A stretch of 64,000 bases of DNA from Agrobacterium albertimagni AOL15 (GTDB lineage: Bacteria > Pseudomonadota > Alphaproteobacteria > Rhizobiales > Rhizobiaceae), in the NCBI RefSeq assembly GCF_000300855.1, contig NZ_ALJF01000012.1, positions 1-64,000 of the forward strand, given 5' to 3'. The notes beneath the pieces were generated by a model. That model ran no database searches. It was not told where the DNA came from and saw only the letters and a program-made list of their open reading frames with translations. Every line of letters starts with the position of its first letter. The stretch's first letter is position 1. A program made the translations under genes and the position numbers. This document shows positions 54,133 through 63,615 of the stretch, piece by piece.

Positions 54133-54157
54133 TAGTCACTTTTGGTAGGAGTGACTA
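54133..54157. promoter_or_regulatory. Inverted repeat between divergent Wza-like and GT4 genes
   Basis: TAGTCACT (54133-54140) and AGTGACTA (54150-54157) are perfect inverted arms with a nine-base spacer, in the 342-bp region between the divergent transcription units. No T run follows on either strand, so an operator is more likely than a terminator. The rest of this gap holds no convincing gene. Confidence 0.5.
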
Positions 54158-54335
54158 AGCCTCCACCCCAAATGGATGAGATTGGATATGGCGGGCCGGG
54201 CTTTGCCTGCCTCCTTTGGGCAGGTCAGTCGAGCACACACCAAAAGATGGTCCGCTCAGATGACCTTAGGGCGTTCTTCGCGACTGGCAGGCGATCGCCT
54301 AGATTGCCGCTGTCCACGTCGGGGGAATGAAAAGC

Positions 54336-55511
54336 ATGCGTGTAGCGATCGTGCATTACTGGCTGGTGTCGATGCGTGGCGGCGAAAAAGTCGTGGAAGC
54401 GCTTTGCGACATGTATCCCGAGGCCGACATCTTCACGCTGGTCTGTGATTACGACAAGCTCTCCGACAAGCTTCGCCGACACCGGATCTTCACCTCTTTC
54501 CTGCAGCGCATTCCCGGTGCGAGGCGTCGGTACCAGTCGCTGCTGCCACTCATGCCCTTCGCTCTGGAGGGGTTTGATCTGAGTGGTTATGATCTTATCC
54601 TGTCGAGTGAATCCGGTCCCGCCAAAGGCATCATTCCGCCGCCGCAGGCCGTCCATGTCTGCTATTGTCATTCCCCGATGCGCTATATCTGGGACCACTA
54701 TCATCTGTACCGGCGCAATGCGGGTTTTCTTGCGAGAATGATGATGCCGGTGGTGGCTCCTCTGTTGCGGGCCTGGGACGCAAATTCCAGCTTGAGGGTG
54801 GATCGCTTTGTCGCAAACTCGCATCATGTGGCGAGCCGCATTGCCAAATATTATCGCCGCTCTTCCGTGGTCGTTCATCCACCCGTTGCCATCGACGACT
54901 TCGCTCCGGCGCAAAGTGTTGATGATTTCTATCTCTGCGCCGGGCAGATCGTCCCCTACAAGCGCATCGATCTAGCCGTGCGCACCTTCACCGGCCTCGG
55001 CCGAAATCTCGTCGTGGTCGGCGATGGAGACCCCCATGAGGTCGCGGCCTTGAAGCGTATCGCCGGGCCGACGATCCGATTTGTCGGCCCGGCATCGTTT
55101 GCCCAACTCACCGACTATCTCGCACACTGCAGAGCGCTGATTTTCCCGGGGGAAGAGGATTTCGGGATCGTGCCCGTCGAAGCCATGGCCAGTGGACGTC
55201 CAGTCATCGCATTCGGGCGAGGCGGCGCGCTCGACACAGTCGTACCAGGTCGTACCGGCCTGTTGTTCAAGGAGCAGACGGAACAATCCCTGGCAGACGC
55301 CATCGAGCTCTTCGAGACGATGGAGCATCGCTTCTCCGCTGACCTCATCCAGTCACATGCGGCCCAGTTCAGCGTCGCCAATTTCAAGGCCGGGATGAAA
55401 AGGGTGATCGATCAGGCACTGGCGGAGCGCCATACAGTTGTCGACGTCAAACCCTTTGCAACGACGCTGCCCTCCGTTTTCGAGGATTTGAAACATGCTC
55501 CCCTGCATTGA
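54336..55511 (+). CDS. Glycosyltransferase family 4 (mannosyltransferase-like)
   Basis: A 391-residue GT-B enzyme. ATG 54336 gives MRVAIVHYWLVSMRGGEKVV with GGGGG ten bases upstream; ATG 54327 is possible. Key motifs are VHVCYCHSPMRYIWDHYHLY in the acceptor half, then DFYLCAGQIVPYKRIDLAVR and IFPGEEDFGIVPVEAMASGR, the EExFGxxxxE nucleotide-sugar motif. Proteins with this pattern are common in rhizobial capsule and surface polysaccharide loci. It starts a three-gene GT cluster on the plus strand. Confidence 0.92.
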   Translation: MRVAIVHYWLVSMRGGEKVVEALCDMYPEADIFTLVCDYDKLSDKLRRHRIFTSFLQRIPGARRRYQSLLPLMPFALEGFDLSGYDLILSSESGPAKGIIPPPQAVHVCYCHSPMRYIWDHYHLYRRNAGFLARMMMPVVAPLLRAWDANSSLRVDRFVANSHHVASRIAKYYRRSSVVVHPPVAIDDFAPAQSVDDFYLCAGQIVPYKRIDLAVRTFTGLGRNLVVVGDGDPHEVAALKRIAGPTIRFVGPASFAQLTDYLAHCRALIFPGEEDFGIVPVEAMASGRPVIAFGRGGALDTVVPGRTGLLFKEQTEQSLADAIELFETMEHRFSADLIQSHAAQFSVANFKAGMKRVIDQALAERHTVVDVKPFATTLPSVFEDLKHAPLH

Positions 55512-55716
55512 TGCAAATCCGGCTCAACGACGTTCGCGCCCTGGGTCGCGGAGCCGGTGCATTGTCATTTCGATGAAAGGGCGAGATCTGTCGCCTTGCA
55601 GATGGGGGTGGGTAGAGGAGCTACGGATACAGGACTTCGCCGTTTGGCCCAAAGGAGATTGACGTGAATGATTGGTACCCGGCCGCGTTTGCTGCCGTTC
55701 AATGCAGGACAGGACG

Positions 55717-57747
55717 ATGAGCGCATCCTTCGCCGTTAACGGTCGTTATCTCACCCAAAGTATCAGCGGGGTCCAGCGCTACGCTCGCAACATTGTTCGG
55801 GCTCTCGACCAGATACCGGAAAGCGAGGGCGCTACGGTTATATCTCCGCATGGCACTTCCCATCCCGCCTACGAGAGACTGCAGGCGCTCCAGACGGGGC
55901 TCAGCACCGGCTATGTCTGGGAACAGGGAGAGCTGCCGATCGCTGCGCGCGGGAGACGCCTTCTCAATCTCTGCAACATGGCGCCAATCCTCAAGAATGA
56001 GCAGATTGTCTGCATTCACGACACCAATGTGCTTTCCTCGCCCGGCAGCTACACCCGCGGCTTTCGAACCGTTTACCGGTGCCTCCAGCCGCTTCTGGCC
56101 AGGCGCGCGGTCCAGATCGCGACCGTATCGCATGCGTCGGCCCAAGAGCTTGCCCGTTATCTCGCTCTATCGCCCGACGAAATCGTCGTGCTGCCAAACG
56201 GTCACGAACATGCACTGTCCTGGAAGCCGGATCCTGCCGCTTTGCCGGCAGAACTTCCTGTGCACCCGCAAGACAGACCATTTGTCCTCGCGATCAATGC
56301 TACGGCTCCCCACAAGAACATCCGCCTCCTGATCGATATCGCGCCAAGACTTGAAGAGCTCGGCATCAATGTCGTCATCATCGGCTCCGATCATATCATA
56401 CGCCAGCCAAAGCTTGCTTTGCCAGGCAATGTGTATCCCCTGGGCCGCGTGTCTGATGACGTTCTCGCCTACCTTCTGGATCAAGCGTTGTGCCTGGCAT
56501 TCCCCTCTTTTACCGAGGGGTTCGGGCTGCCGCTTGTCGAGGCGATGGCGCGAGGCTGTCCGGTTGTCTCTTCGGATTGTGCCAGCATGCCCGAAATATG
56601 CGGCAATGCCGCGCTCCTGGCATCTCCCTTCGATCCGGCGCAATGGGTCGACCGGATCTCGGCGCTGAAAGCGTCGGATCATCTTCGCATCGAGCTTGCC
56701 GGGCGCGGCCGCGAGCAATGCCGGAACTTCTCTTGGCAAAAAAGTGCGATGGGCTACCTGGAGCTCTTGCAGAATCCCATCCGGCCCCGGAGGCTTGTGC
56801 CAAGGTCCAAGCCTGAGCAGTTTCAGATCACCGCAGTCTTTGCCACACTCCGCCGACCAGACGTGGTGCAAAGGACGGTTAAGCACTTCCTCTCGTCGCA
56901 GAGGCTTTCCCCCAAGTCGGTGATCGTCTCATGCGCGACTGCCGAGGATGCAGGAGATCTTGTTCACAACAAGGCGGTCAAAATCGTCACCGGGCCGATC
57001 GGTCTGGCCACCCAGCGCAACACCGCCTTGCGCCATCTGGGGCCTGAAACGGATATTGTAGCCTTCTTCGACGACGACTTTGTCGCCCATCCCGACTGGC
57101 TTGCCGAAGCGGCAAAACTCTTTTGCGATGACAGTCAGGTTGATGGTGTGACTGGGGTCGTCCTCGCGGATGGCATCAAGGGGCCGGGCATCCCGTTCGA
57201 GGAGGCCGAGCGCATTGTCGAAGCCGACAGTGGTTCAGCAGATCGGCAATTGTGCCAACCCTTCAGCCCCTATGGCTGCAACATGGCCTTTCGCGTGACA
57301 TCGATCGGGGATGCGCGCTTCGACGAAAAATTGGTTCTGTATGGCTGGCTCGAGGACCGAGATTTTGGTGGTCAGTTGGCAATGAGGGGTGCGCGGCTTG
57401 TCAAATGGTCGGGCTGCAAGGGTGTTCATATGGGGGTCAAGAGTGGGCGCACCAGCGGTGAACGCCTCGGCTATTCCCAAGTGGCCAATCCTGTCCACCT
57501 GATGCGGAAAGGGACCATGGCGCCGCATCTTGCCATCGGCCAGATGGGGCGAAACATCGCAAGCAATATGGGGCGGTTTATTGCACCCGAGCCGTATGTC
57601 GATCGCAAGGGGAGGCTCAAGGGAAACCTGCTTGCACTTCGCGACGCGATCACCGGAAAGCTTGCGCCCGAGCGGGCGCTTCTCATGGGCGATAGCAAGG
57701 TGCCCATGGCCGCGAAGGCAAAGCCGGCGCAAGTCGGAAGGACCTGA
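55717..57747 (+). CDS. Bifunctional glycosyltransferase: GT4 fused to GT2
   Basis: A 676-residue protein starting at ATG 55717 after AGGAC (frame extends to 55672). The GT4 half (about 1-360) has FVLAINATAPHKNIRLLIDI, then CLAFPSFTEGFGLPLVEAMA and GCPVVSSDCASMPEICGNAA. The GT2 half (about 370-660) begins QITAVFATLRRPDVVQRTVK and contains IVAFFDDDFVAHPDWLAEAA, YGCNMAFR and YGWLEDRDFGG. The GT2 half is a paralogue of the stand-alone enzyme at 49357-50301. The fusion suggests two successive sugar additions by one polypeptide. Confidence 0.93.
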   Translation: MSASFAVNGRYLTQSISGVQRYARNIVRALDQIPESEGATVISPHGTSHPAYERLQALQTGLSTGYVWEQGELPIAARGRRLLNLCNMAPILKNEQIVCIHDTNVLSSPGSYTRGFRTVYRCLQPLLARRAVQIATVSHASAQELARYLALSPDEIVVLPNGHEHALSWKPDPAALPAELPVHPQDRPFVLAINATAPHKNIRLLIDIAPRLEELGINVVIIGSDHIIRQPKLALPGNVYPLGRVSDDVLAYLLDQALCLAFPSFTEGFGLPLVEAMARGCPVVSSDCASMPEICGNAALLASPFDPAQWVDRISALKASDHLRIELAGRGREQCRNFSWQKSAMGYLELLQNPIRPRRLVPRSKPEQFQITAVFATLRRPDVVQRTVKHFLSSQRLSPKSVIVSCATAEDAGDLVHNKAVKIVTGPIGLATQRNTALRHLGPETDIVAFFDDDFVAHPDWLAEAAKLFCDDSQVDGVTGVVLADGIKGPGIPFEEAERIVEADSGSADRQLCQPFSPYGCNMAFRVTSIGDARFDEKLVLYGWLEDRDFGGQLAMRGARLVKWSGCKGVHMGVKSGRTSGERLGYSQVANPVHLMRKGTMAPHLAIGQMGRNIASNMGRFIAPEPYVDRKGRLKGNLLALRDAITGKLAPERALLMGDSKVPMAAKAKPAQVGRT

Positions 57748-57849
57748 GCCGATTTAGCAGAGTAGCGACACGAGGCGGCGCCAAGGCAGGACAAAACTTG
57801 TGACACGATGGGGGGCGGCGGATGGTGGTTGTGCGGGGGAGGCAAGATC

Positions 57850-59184
57850 TTGAGAGGCAAGATTGAGGCGGTGGAGGCGTCTGGACGCCTTCCGGATCGC
57901 GTTGTCCTGATCAGTGACCTTTCCGAGCCCCGCGACGGTCCCTCTGTGATCGCGCTGAAGACTGCCGAGGCACTGACAGAGCACGGTCTTGCGGTCGATT
58001 ATTTCTGCGGCGATTTCGGCCGCAATCTTGACCTTGTCGACCGTGGCGTCCGCGTCCATGCCGTCGGGGCCGGTGACCTGCGCAGCACCTCCTTTGCCAC
58101 AGCAGTCGTCCAGGGTCTCTACAACATGTCCGCGGCGCGTCAGCTCAAGGCAATGGTGCGATCTCATGATACGCCCGGGACGCTCTACCATGTTCACAAC
58201 TGGTCGAAGATATTGTCGCCATCGATCTTCGATGCGCTTCGCCCGGTCATGGACCGGGTTATCTTGACGGCGCATGATTATTTTCTGGCCTGTCCGAATG
58301 GTGGCTATTTCCATTTTCAGCGTGGCTCGCCCTGTGCCGAGACGCCTTTGTCGCTCGCGTGTCTCGTCGCCAATTGTGATCGGCGGTCGCGCTTGGAAAA
58401 AGCCTGGCGCATCATACGGGATGTCGAACGCCGCCTGATCCTTGACCTTGCTGGATCGGGGGCGACGGTGCTCGCTGTGCACGAAGGCATGGCCGCCGTG
58501 CTGGAAAAGGGTGGTATTCCAGCTCACACTATCAGGGTTCTTCGCAATCCCGTTCGGCCCTGGACGACCAGCCGCGTTCCCGCTGAAAGAAATTCCGCCT
58601 TTCTGTTCGTCGGTCGCCTGGAACACGATAAAGGTGTGCTGCTTCTGGCCGAGGCTACAAAACGGGCCGGGGTACCCGCAATGTTTGTGGGCGAGGGGGC
58701 GCTTGGTTCGCAGATTTCCGCGCTCAATCCTCAGGCAGAACTCGTTGGCTTCAAGGATCGCGCCGGTTTGAAGGAGATCGCAGCGAAAACACGCTGCCTT
58801 GTGGTTCCGACGCGATCGAGAGAGACATTTTCGTTGGTCGCCTACGAAGCTCTGACCTCGGGCATTCCAGTGATCATCAGCGAGTTTGCTGCCACGCGAG
58901 ACGAGATTGTCACCCAGGGTGTGGGGATCTCCTGCAATCCCTATGAGCCGGGTGCCTTGTGCCGATCACTTGTCGACCTGGCGAAGGATGACGAGAGAAT
59001 TGCGTCCATGAGCATACGGGGCTTTCAGGAGCGCGACACATTGACCGTGTCGGGCCGAGCCTGGGATCTGAAGTTGTTCGAAATCTATGCAGCGCAGATC
59101 GAGAAAGCACAGGCGAGGCGGCGCGGGGCGATCCCTCAGGCCCGCCAGCCCGTCCCGCCCCATCCTTCCCTCGATCTTGGTTGA
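57850..59184 (+). CDS. Glycosyltransferase family 4
   Basis: A 444-residue GT-B enzyme. TTG 57850 is chosen because GGGGGAGG lies just upstream; the frame starting at ATG 57808 would add an unlikely Gly/Trp-rich leader. Motifs are VVLISDLSEPRDGPSVIALK at the N-terminus, HVHNWSKILSPSIFDAL, TAHDYFLACPNGGYFHFQRG with nearby cysteines, AFLFVGRLEHDKGVLLLAEA and the donor-site ETFSLVAYEALTSGIPVIIS. It is the third gene of the plus-strand GT cluster and convergent with the second flippase gene. Confidence 0.9.
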   Translation: MRGKIEAVEASGRLPDRVVLISDLSEPRDGPSVIALKTAEALTEHGLAVDYFCGDFGRNLDLVDRGVRVHAVGAGDLRSTSFATAVVQGLYNMSAARQLKAMVRSHDTPGTLYHVHNWSKILSPSIFDALRPVMDRVILTAHDYFLACPNGGYFHFQRGSPCAETPLSLACLVANCDRRSRLEKAWRIIRDVERRLILDLAGSGATVLAVHEGMAAVLEKGGIPAHTIRVLRNPVRPWTTSRVPAERNSAFLFVGRLEHDKGVLLLAEATKRAGVPAMFVGEGALGSQISALNPQAELVGFKDRAGLKEIAAKTRCLVVPTRSRETFSLVAYEALTSGIPVIISEFAATRDEIVTQGVGISCNPYEPGALCRSLVDLAKDDERIASMSIRGFQERDTLTVSGRAWDLKLFEIYAAQIEKAQARRRGAIPQARQPVPPHPSLDLG

Positions 59185-59192
59185 TCGAAGGT

Positions 59193-59225
59193 CTTGACTG
59201 GAAAGGTCCGTGCGGATCAGTCAAG
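59193..59225. terminator. Hairpin between convergent genes
   Basis: CTTGACTG (59193-59200) and CAGTCAAG (59218-59225) form an 8-bp stem with a possible inner GGTCCG/CGGAT pairing. It sits between two convergent stops (59184 and 59245). No T run follows on either strand, so termination strength is doubtful. Confidence 0.4.
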
Positions 59226-59244
59226 GGCTGGTTTGCAGCCGGCC

Positions 59245-60840
59245 TTACTTGCGGCCAAGCAGCTTTCGTATCATCCGCAAGATGATCGCTTCACAACTCT
59301 CGGGGCAGCCTGCAAGCCGCCACAGCAAGAGGCTGGAAGCGGCGAAAATGGCCAGTGCCGAAGCCGATATCCAACTCAGATCGACGACGGTTTCAAGCGA
59401 GTTGTCGCTTGGGTCAAACTGCGGCAGTGCCGCCAAGAGAAAGAACGTCATTGGGATCATCGCCATGGTGGGGCGCACAAGGCCCGCAATCTGGGCAAAG
59501 ACTCCAAGCCGCAGCAATTTGTCGACGAGAACGATATTGATGAGGAAGCCTGCCAGCGCGGCAATTGCATGGCCGATCAACAGGCCCTTGAGCGACAGGG
59601 TTACCGTTAGGGTAATGATGAGAGGCACCCTGATGCAAAATTCGATGGCGAGTTTCTCGAAGGCGACCCGCGTCCTGTTGAGCGACATGGCAAGGGCGGG
59701 CAAGAGCACAGTCGGGGCGTAGCCGACGGCGGTCGAAAAAGCGAGCCAGGTCAAGATGGGGGCGGTTTCTCGCCAGGCGGGACCAAGGACGACGGCGACG
59801 ATCGGTGTGGCCAGGATGCCAATCATCACGAACAGGGGAGCGATGATTGTGTATATGCCTGCTGAGGCCTTGAGATAGACCTTGGTCAGCGAGCCTGTCT
59901 GACCCGCCGTGACGAAAGCTGAATAGAGCGGTGGAGTGATCGGCTGGATGATGGCTTGGGCCGGCACAGAGATCAACGTGTCTGCCCAAGTGTACTCGCC
60001 GAAAGTTGCGACATCGACATAACGTGGCAGGACAAGCTTATCGGCTTGCCAGTTGATTGCAGACAGCAGTTGCCGGGCCCCGGTCCAGCCGAGCATGTCC
60101 GCGAAGAGGTGCCATTCGCGCAGGGTGAAGCGGATGCGCTGCGGTGCAAGTAGGTAGGAAGCGATCATGGCAAGTGCTGTCGTGGAGATCTTCCCAACGG
60201 CGATCGCCCAATAGCTGCCGGTCGAAACAGCCAGCGTCGATGCGATCAGAAGTGCTCCGGCCTTGGCGATGATATCGAGAGCCACATCCCGCCTGAAATC
60301 CATGACGCGGACGTACTCCGTCAATCTCTGGCTGAGCAATCCCCGCATGGCAGGCGCCAGAGACAAGACACAGAGCAGCGCGGTCAGCCTGGGTTCGTTG
60401 AAAAACATGGCGAGCGGCCAGGCCAAGATACAAAGGAGCACGACAATCGTCAGCGCTCGCAGCGTCGCCAGCGTCAGTGCCGTATCATACATCTCCTCGG
60501 TCGGTTGTTTTTGGTTCAGAAGTGCAGCCGATAGCGGCATCTCGCAGACGGTTTCCACGATCAGAACCGGCGTCATCGCCATGGCGACAAGGCCGAACTC
60601 GGCAGGCCCCAAGAACCTCGCCAGGATCAGCAGCGTGAGAAAATCGAGGCACTTGGTAAAGAGGCGACCGCCTGTTGTCAGGAGGCCCGCCTTAAGCGTG
60701 CGCTCAGACAGGGGAGGCGTGCTTGTCTTGGCTACGGCCCGATGGATCTCGTCGTCAACTTCGACCTGGGTCATGACCGCTGTCCGCCCAATCGCCATGC
60801 GGGTTGCCGTTGCTTGCCCATTGACTTCATATAAGCTCAT
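59245..60840 (-). CDS. Oligosaccharide flippase (Wzx/PST family), second copy
   Basis: A 531-residue protein with about 12-14 hydrophobic helices. ATG 60840 (MSLYEVNGQATATR) follows GGAGG closely; the frame extends to 60858. A hydrophilic N-terminus of about 50 residues precedes GGRLFTKCLDFLTLLILARF and LGPAEFGLVAMAMTPVLIVE, the family N-terminal signature. It is longer at the N-terminus than and clearly different in sequence from the flippase at 46859. Two flippases in one locus suggest two polymers or two repeat-unit variants. Confidence 0.88.
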   Translation of the reverse strand: MSLYEVNGQATATRMAIGRTAVMTQVEVDDEIHRAVAKTSTPPLSERTLKAGLLTTGGRLFTKCLDFLTLLILARFLGPAEFGLVAMAMTPVLIVETVCEMPLSAALLNQKQPTEEMYDTALTLATLRALTIVVLLCILAWPLAMFFNEPRLTALLCVLSLAPAMRGLLSQRLTEYVRVMDFRRDVALDIIAKAGALLIASTLAVSTGSYWAIAVGKISTTALAMIASYLLAPQRIRFTLREWHLFADMLGWTGARQLLSAINWQADKLVLPRYVDVATFGEYTWADTLISVPAQAIIQPITPPLYSAFVTAGQTGSLTKVYLKASAGIYTIIAPLFVMIGILATPIVAVVLGPAWRETAPILTWLAFSTAVGYAPTVLLPALAMSLNRTRVAFEKLAIEFCIRVPLIITLTVTLSLKGLLIGHAIAALAGFLINIVLVDKLLRLGVFAQIAGLVRPTMAMIPMTFFLLAALPQFDPSDNSLETVVDLSWISASALAIFAASSLLLWRLAGCPESCEAIILRMIRKLLGRK

Positions 60841-61349
60841 TGCCTCCGGGCAGCGCACACGGAAAACAGTAAAGGCAGTTCAGGCCAATTCCGTTTCTTG
60901 CCCTGTCAATGCCTGTGCGCCGCTCTCCCCGTATGACAGGTTCTGGCTTGCCGATTGAGGTCGCCTTTGGTGCGAAGCCTAATCCGTTTGGTCTGGGGTT
61001 GGGGTAGATTGGGGGTAAGCTGTAAGAAGCGCGTCTCTGGCGCATGTTGTTGACGCTTATCCGCCGCGCGTGATCTGGGCGGTTCGTTCATGGCGATTTC
61101 GCAGGTGCAAGGGTTCTTACTCGTCGTCACGCCGTCGACTTCCGCAAGTAACCCCAGAGCACGCTGTCGCTCAGGAAGAGAGGGCGTCTACATTGCAGTT
61201 CCAAGCAAATGATCCGGACTGTATCGATTTCACGAAAAGCTAACCCGCCGAAGTCCTTAGTCTGGGAGGTGCCAGAGTCGCTCGGTGAAGGCCAGGAAGG
61301 TGTCGTTTGCAGCTTAGCGTAGAGGGGCTTCGTCGAGCCGACGGTAAAA
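60841..61349. other. Intergenic stretch without a recognised gene
   Basis: About 500 bases between the second flippase and the IclR gene. Only short overlapping frames are present, none with a motif or good start. No terminator, tRNA or repeat was identified. Confidence 0.5.
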
Positions 61350-62171
61350 CTATTCCGCCGATCCGATCATCTCTCGGCCGCTATATCCAAGCGCCAGGGA
61401 CGCGCTCGCGCCTGCATGCTGGAGAAGTTTGACATACTCGTGTCGCCGTGCCTCATCGAAGCGAAACAACGGGAAGGCGATCGACATCGCGGCGACAGGC
61501 TTGCCCATGTAGTTGAAGATTGGGATCGCCATGCATCGCACTCCGGCTTCGCTTTCCTCCACTTCCTCTGCGAAGCCTTGGCGTCTCGTGGCATGGAGAA
61601 CATCGATCAAGGTCTCAAGATCTGTGATCGTGCGCGGTGCGCGTTTCGTCAATTCCGTCTTCGACAGCCGTTCCCTGATCTCCTCATCGTCACGCCAGGC
61701 CAGTAGCGCCTTGCCAAGCGACGTGCTGTGAAGGGGATTGCGCAGGCCAAGCGTCGATTTCATCGACAGGTTATAGGCTGAATCATATTTGTGGATGTAG
61801 ACGACCCGCTGGTCCCGGTCATCCAGTATGCCGAGGTTGATCGATTCCCCCGTTGCACGCGAAAGCTTGCCCATGGCCTGGTCGGCCACACGGAGCAACT
61901 CGGTCTGCTCGGTCAAGGAGCGTGCCCCAAGGCTGAAAAGCTTCAGGGTCAGTCCGTATTTTTCTGTTTCTGGATCCTGCTCGACATATCCCAGTTCCAC
62001 CATGGTCTGCAGCAGGCGATGTGCCGTGGTCTTGGATGTCATGGCGCGTTGCGCCAGATCGGCAAGGCCCATCCGCTTTTCTTCGACCAGAGCCTCGATC
62101 ACCGCGAACACCTTGAGGACCGCAGCCACGTTCTCGGATTTTGGCTCAGCTTTGGAAGGAGTGTCAGACAT
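61350..62171 (-). CDS. IclR-family transcriptional regulator
   Basis: A 273-residue regulator. The N-terminal winged helix (about 15-80) has AAVLKVFAVIEALVEEKRMG then LADLAQRAMTSKTTAHRLLQ and MVELGYVEQDPETEKYGLTL. The C-terminal effector domain (about 95-265) includes NLGILDDRDQRVVYIHKYDS, LHSTSLGKALLAW and AIPIFNYMGKPVAAMSIAFP. In rhizobia such proteins often regulate pectin or aromatic catabolism. It is divergent from the GH105 gene and should act through the palindrome at 62334-62348. Confidence 0.93.
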   Translation of the reverse strand: MSDTPSKAEPKSENVAAVLKVFAVIEALVEEKRMGLADLAQRAMTSKTTAHRLLQTMVELGYVEQDPETEKYGLTLKLFSLGARSLTEQTELLRVADQAMGKLSRATGESINLGILDDRDQRVVYIHKYDSAYNLSMKSTLGLRNPLHSTSLGKALLAWRDDEEIRERLSKTELTKRAPRTITDLETLIDVLHATRRQGFAEEVEESEAGVRCMAIPIFNYMGKPVAAMSIAFPLFRFDEARRHEYVKLLQHAGASASLALGYSGREMIGSAE

Positions 62172-62333
62172 AGGTGTTCTGCATTTTTCGGAATTTCATT
62201 CTGGAATTCTCGTGCGGCTGTGTCAAGCTGCGCGCCAAGCGGGTGCGCCTTCGCATGTCTGCTCTCAATGGTTTGAATATTGCCCTGAAATTTGCGAGTT
62301 GAAAAGTCATTAGGAGTGTGATTTCTTAAATTC

Positions 62334-62348
62334 CGGAATAGCGTTCCG
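62334..62348. promoter_or_regulatory. Candidate IclR operator
   Basis: CGGAATAGCGTTCCG has perfect 5-bp arms around a 5-bp centre and matches the IclR-family GGAA-N5-TTCC pattern. It lies 27 bases before the GH105 start, near the expected promoter. A related GGAATTT..GGAATTC stretch occurs nearer the IclR start (about 62190-62210). Confidence 0.55.
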
Positions 62349-62374
62349 AAAATTTTTCATTGAGGACCATTAGA

Positions 62375-63493
62375 ATGCATCCGCTGCTGCAACAGAAGGC
62401 CCATATCTTGGAGCGCGATGCGGTCTGCGATCTCATCGATCGGCTTGCCCAAAACCTGATCCATATCGAGGATAAGACCGGCGAATTTCTCCTGCGGCTG
62501 GATGATGGCCGGGTTATCGACACCAAGGGCTGGAGCGGTTGGGAATGGACCCACGGGATCGGGCTCTATGGCTTGTTGAAGTATTGGCAGCTCACAGGCG
62601 ACCAGACGGCGATCGCGATCATCCGTGAGTGGTTCGATGCACGGCTGATCGAGGGTACGCCAACGAAAAACATCAACACAGTGGCGCCATTCCTGACTTT
62701 GGCGCACCTCTATGAGCTCGCACCAGAACCACCGTGGCGCGCCTATCTGGAAAGCTGGGCGGAATGGGTGATGTACGAGATGCCAAGGACGCGCGAAGGC
62801 GGCCTGCAGCATATCGTATACAACAGCGTGAACGATCAGCAGATGTGGGACGACACGCTGATGATGAGTGTTCTGCCACTTGCCAAGATCGGTCTGGTCC
62901 TCGATCGCCCGGAATTCGTCGAAGAGGCCAAGTACCAGTTTCTCGTCCACGCCCAATACCTGATGGATACCGAGACGGGCCTGTGGTTCCATGGCTGGAC
63001 ATCCGATGGCAACCACAACTTCGCCCGTGCTCGGTGGGCGCGCGGCAACAGCTGGGTAACCATTGCCATTCCGGAATTCATCGAGCTCGTCGGATTGGGC
63101 GAGAGTGATCCATTGCGGCGCCATCTCATTTCGATTTTGTCGCGACAGGCGGAAACACTGAAGGAGTTTCAGGATGGCTCCGGTCTCTGGCACACGCTCA
63201 TAGACGACCGTTCCAGCTACCTGGAGGCATCCGCGACCGCTGGCTTTGCCTATGGGCTGATGAAGGCGGTGCGCAAGCGCTACCTGGATAAGAGCCATCT
63301 GCCGGTTGCCGAGCGCGCGATGAAAGCGGTCATCGACAACGTCAGTCCTGAAGGGGAGCTACAGCAGGTCTCGTTCGGAACGGCGATGGGCCACGACCTC
63401 GATTTCTATCGGCAGATCAAGCGCACGGCGATGCCTTATGGGCAGGCCATGGCAATGTTCTGTCTGACCGAGCTTCTGCGCAGCCACATCTAG
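62375..63493 (+). CDS. Unsaturated rhamnogalacturonyl hydrolase, GH105 family
   Basis: A 372-residue cytoplasmic enzyme. ATG 62375 (MHPLLQQKAHILERD) has GAGGA nine bases before it; TTG 62360 is the longer option. The (alpha/alpha)6 barrel signatures of YteR/GH105 are visible: WSGWEWTHGIGLYGLLKYW, the catalytic Asp region MWDDTLMMSVLPLAKIG (about 155), GLWFHGW and WARGNSWVTIAIPEF (about 220). It removes the unsaturated uronic acid left by rhamnogalacturonan lyase from imported pectin fragments. The divergent IclR gene and the downstream transporter gene fit a pectin-oligomer operon. Confidence 0.92.
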   Translation: MHPLLQQKAHILERDAVCDLIDRLAQNLIHIEDKTGEFLLRLDDGRVIDTKGWSGWEWTHGIGLYGLLKYWQLTGDQTAIAIIREWFDARLIEGTPTKNINTVAPFLTLAHLYELAPEPPWRAYLESWAEWVMYEMPRTREGGLQHIVYNSVNDQQMWDDTLMMSVLPLAKIGLVLDRPEFVEEAKYQFLVHAQYLMDTETGLWFHGWTSDGNHNFARARWARGNSWVTIAIPEFIELVGLGESDPLRRHLISILSRQAETLKEFQDGSGLWHTLIDDRSSYLEASATAGFAYGLMKAVRKRYLDKSHLPVAERAMKAVIDNVSPEGELQQVSFGTAMGHDLDFYRQIKRTAMPYGQAMAMFCLTELLRSHI

Positions 63494-63615
63494 GCTTTGC
63501 AGAACATAGACGACGGCGACTTCTCTTGGAGGAGGTGGGTCACCGGCGAAGCAGACGACAGTGACATCGGACGGGGGCGTGAGTGCTTACCCGTCAGTCT
63601 TAGGAGGAGGAGATC

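Noticed and set aside
45880..60840. Assignment of the locus as succinoglycan (exo) genes
   Set aside because: Individual proteins are ExoF-, ExoP- and ExoY-like, but the other exo transferases and modification genes are absent and gene order differs, so the polymer is left unnamed.
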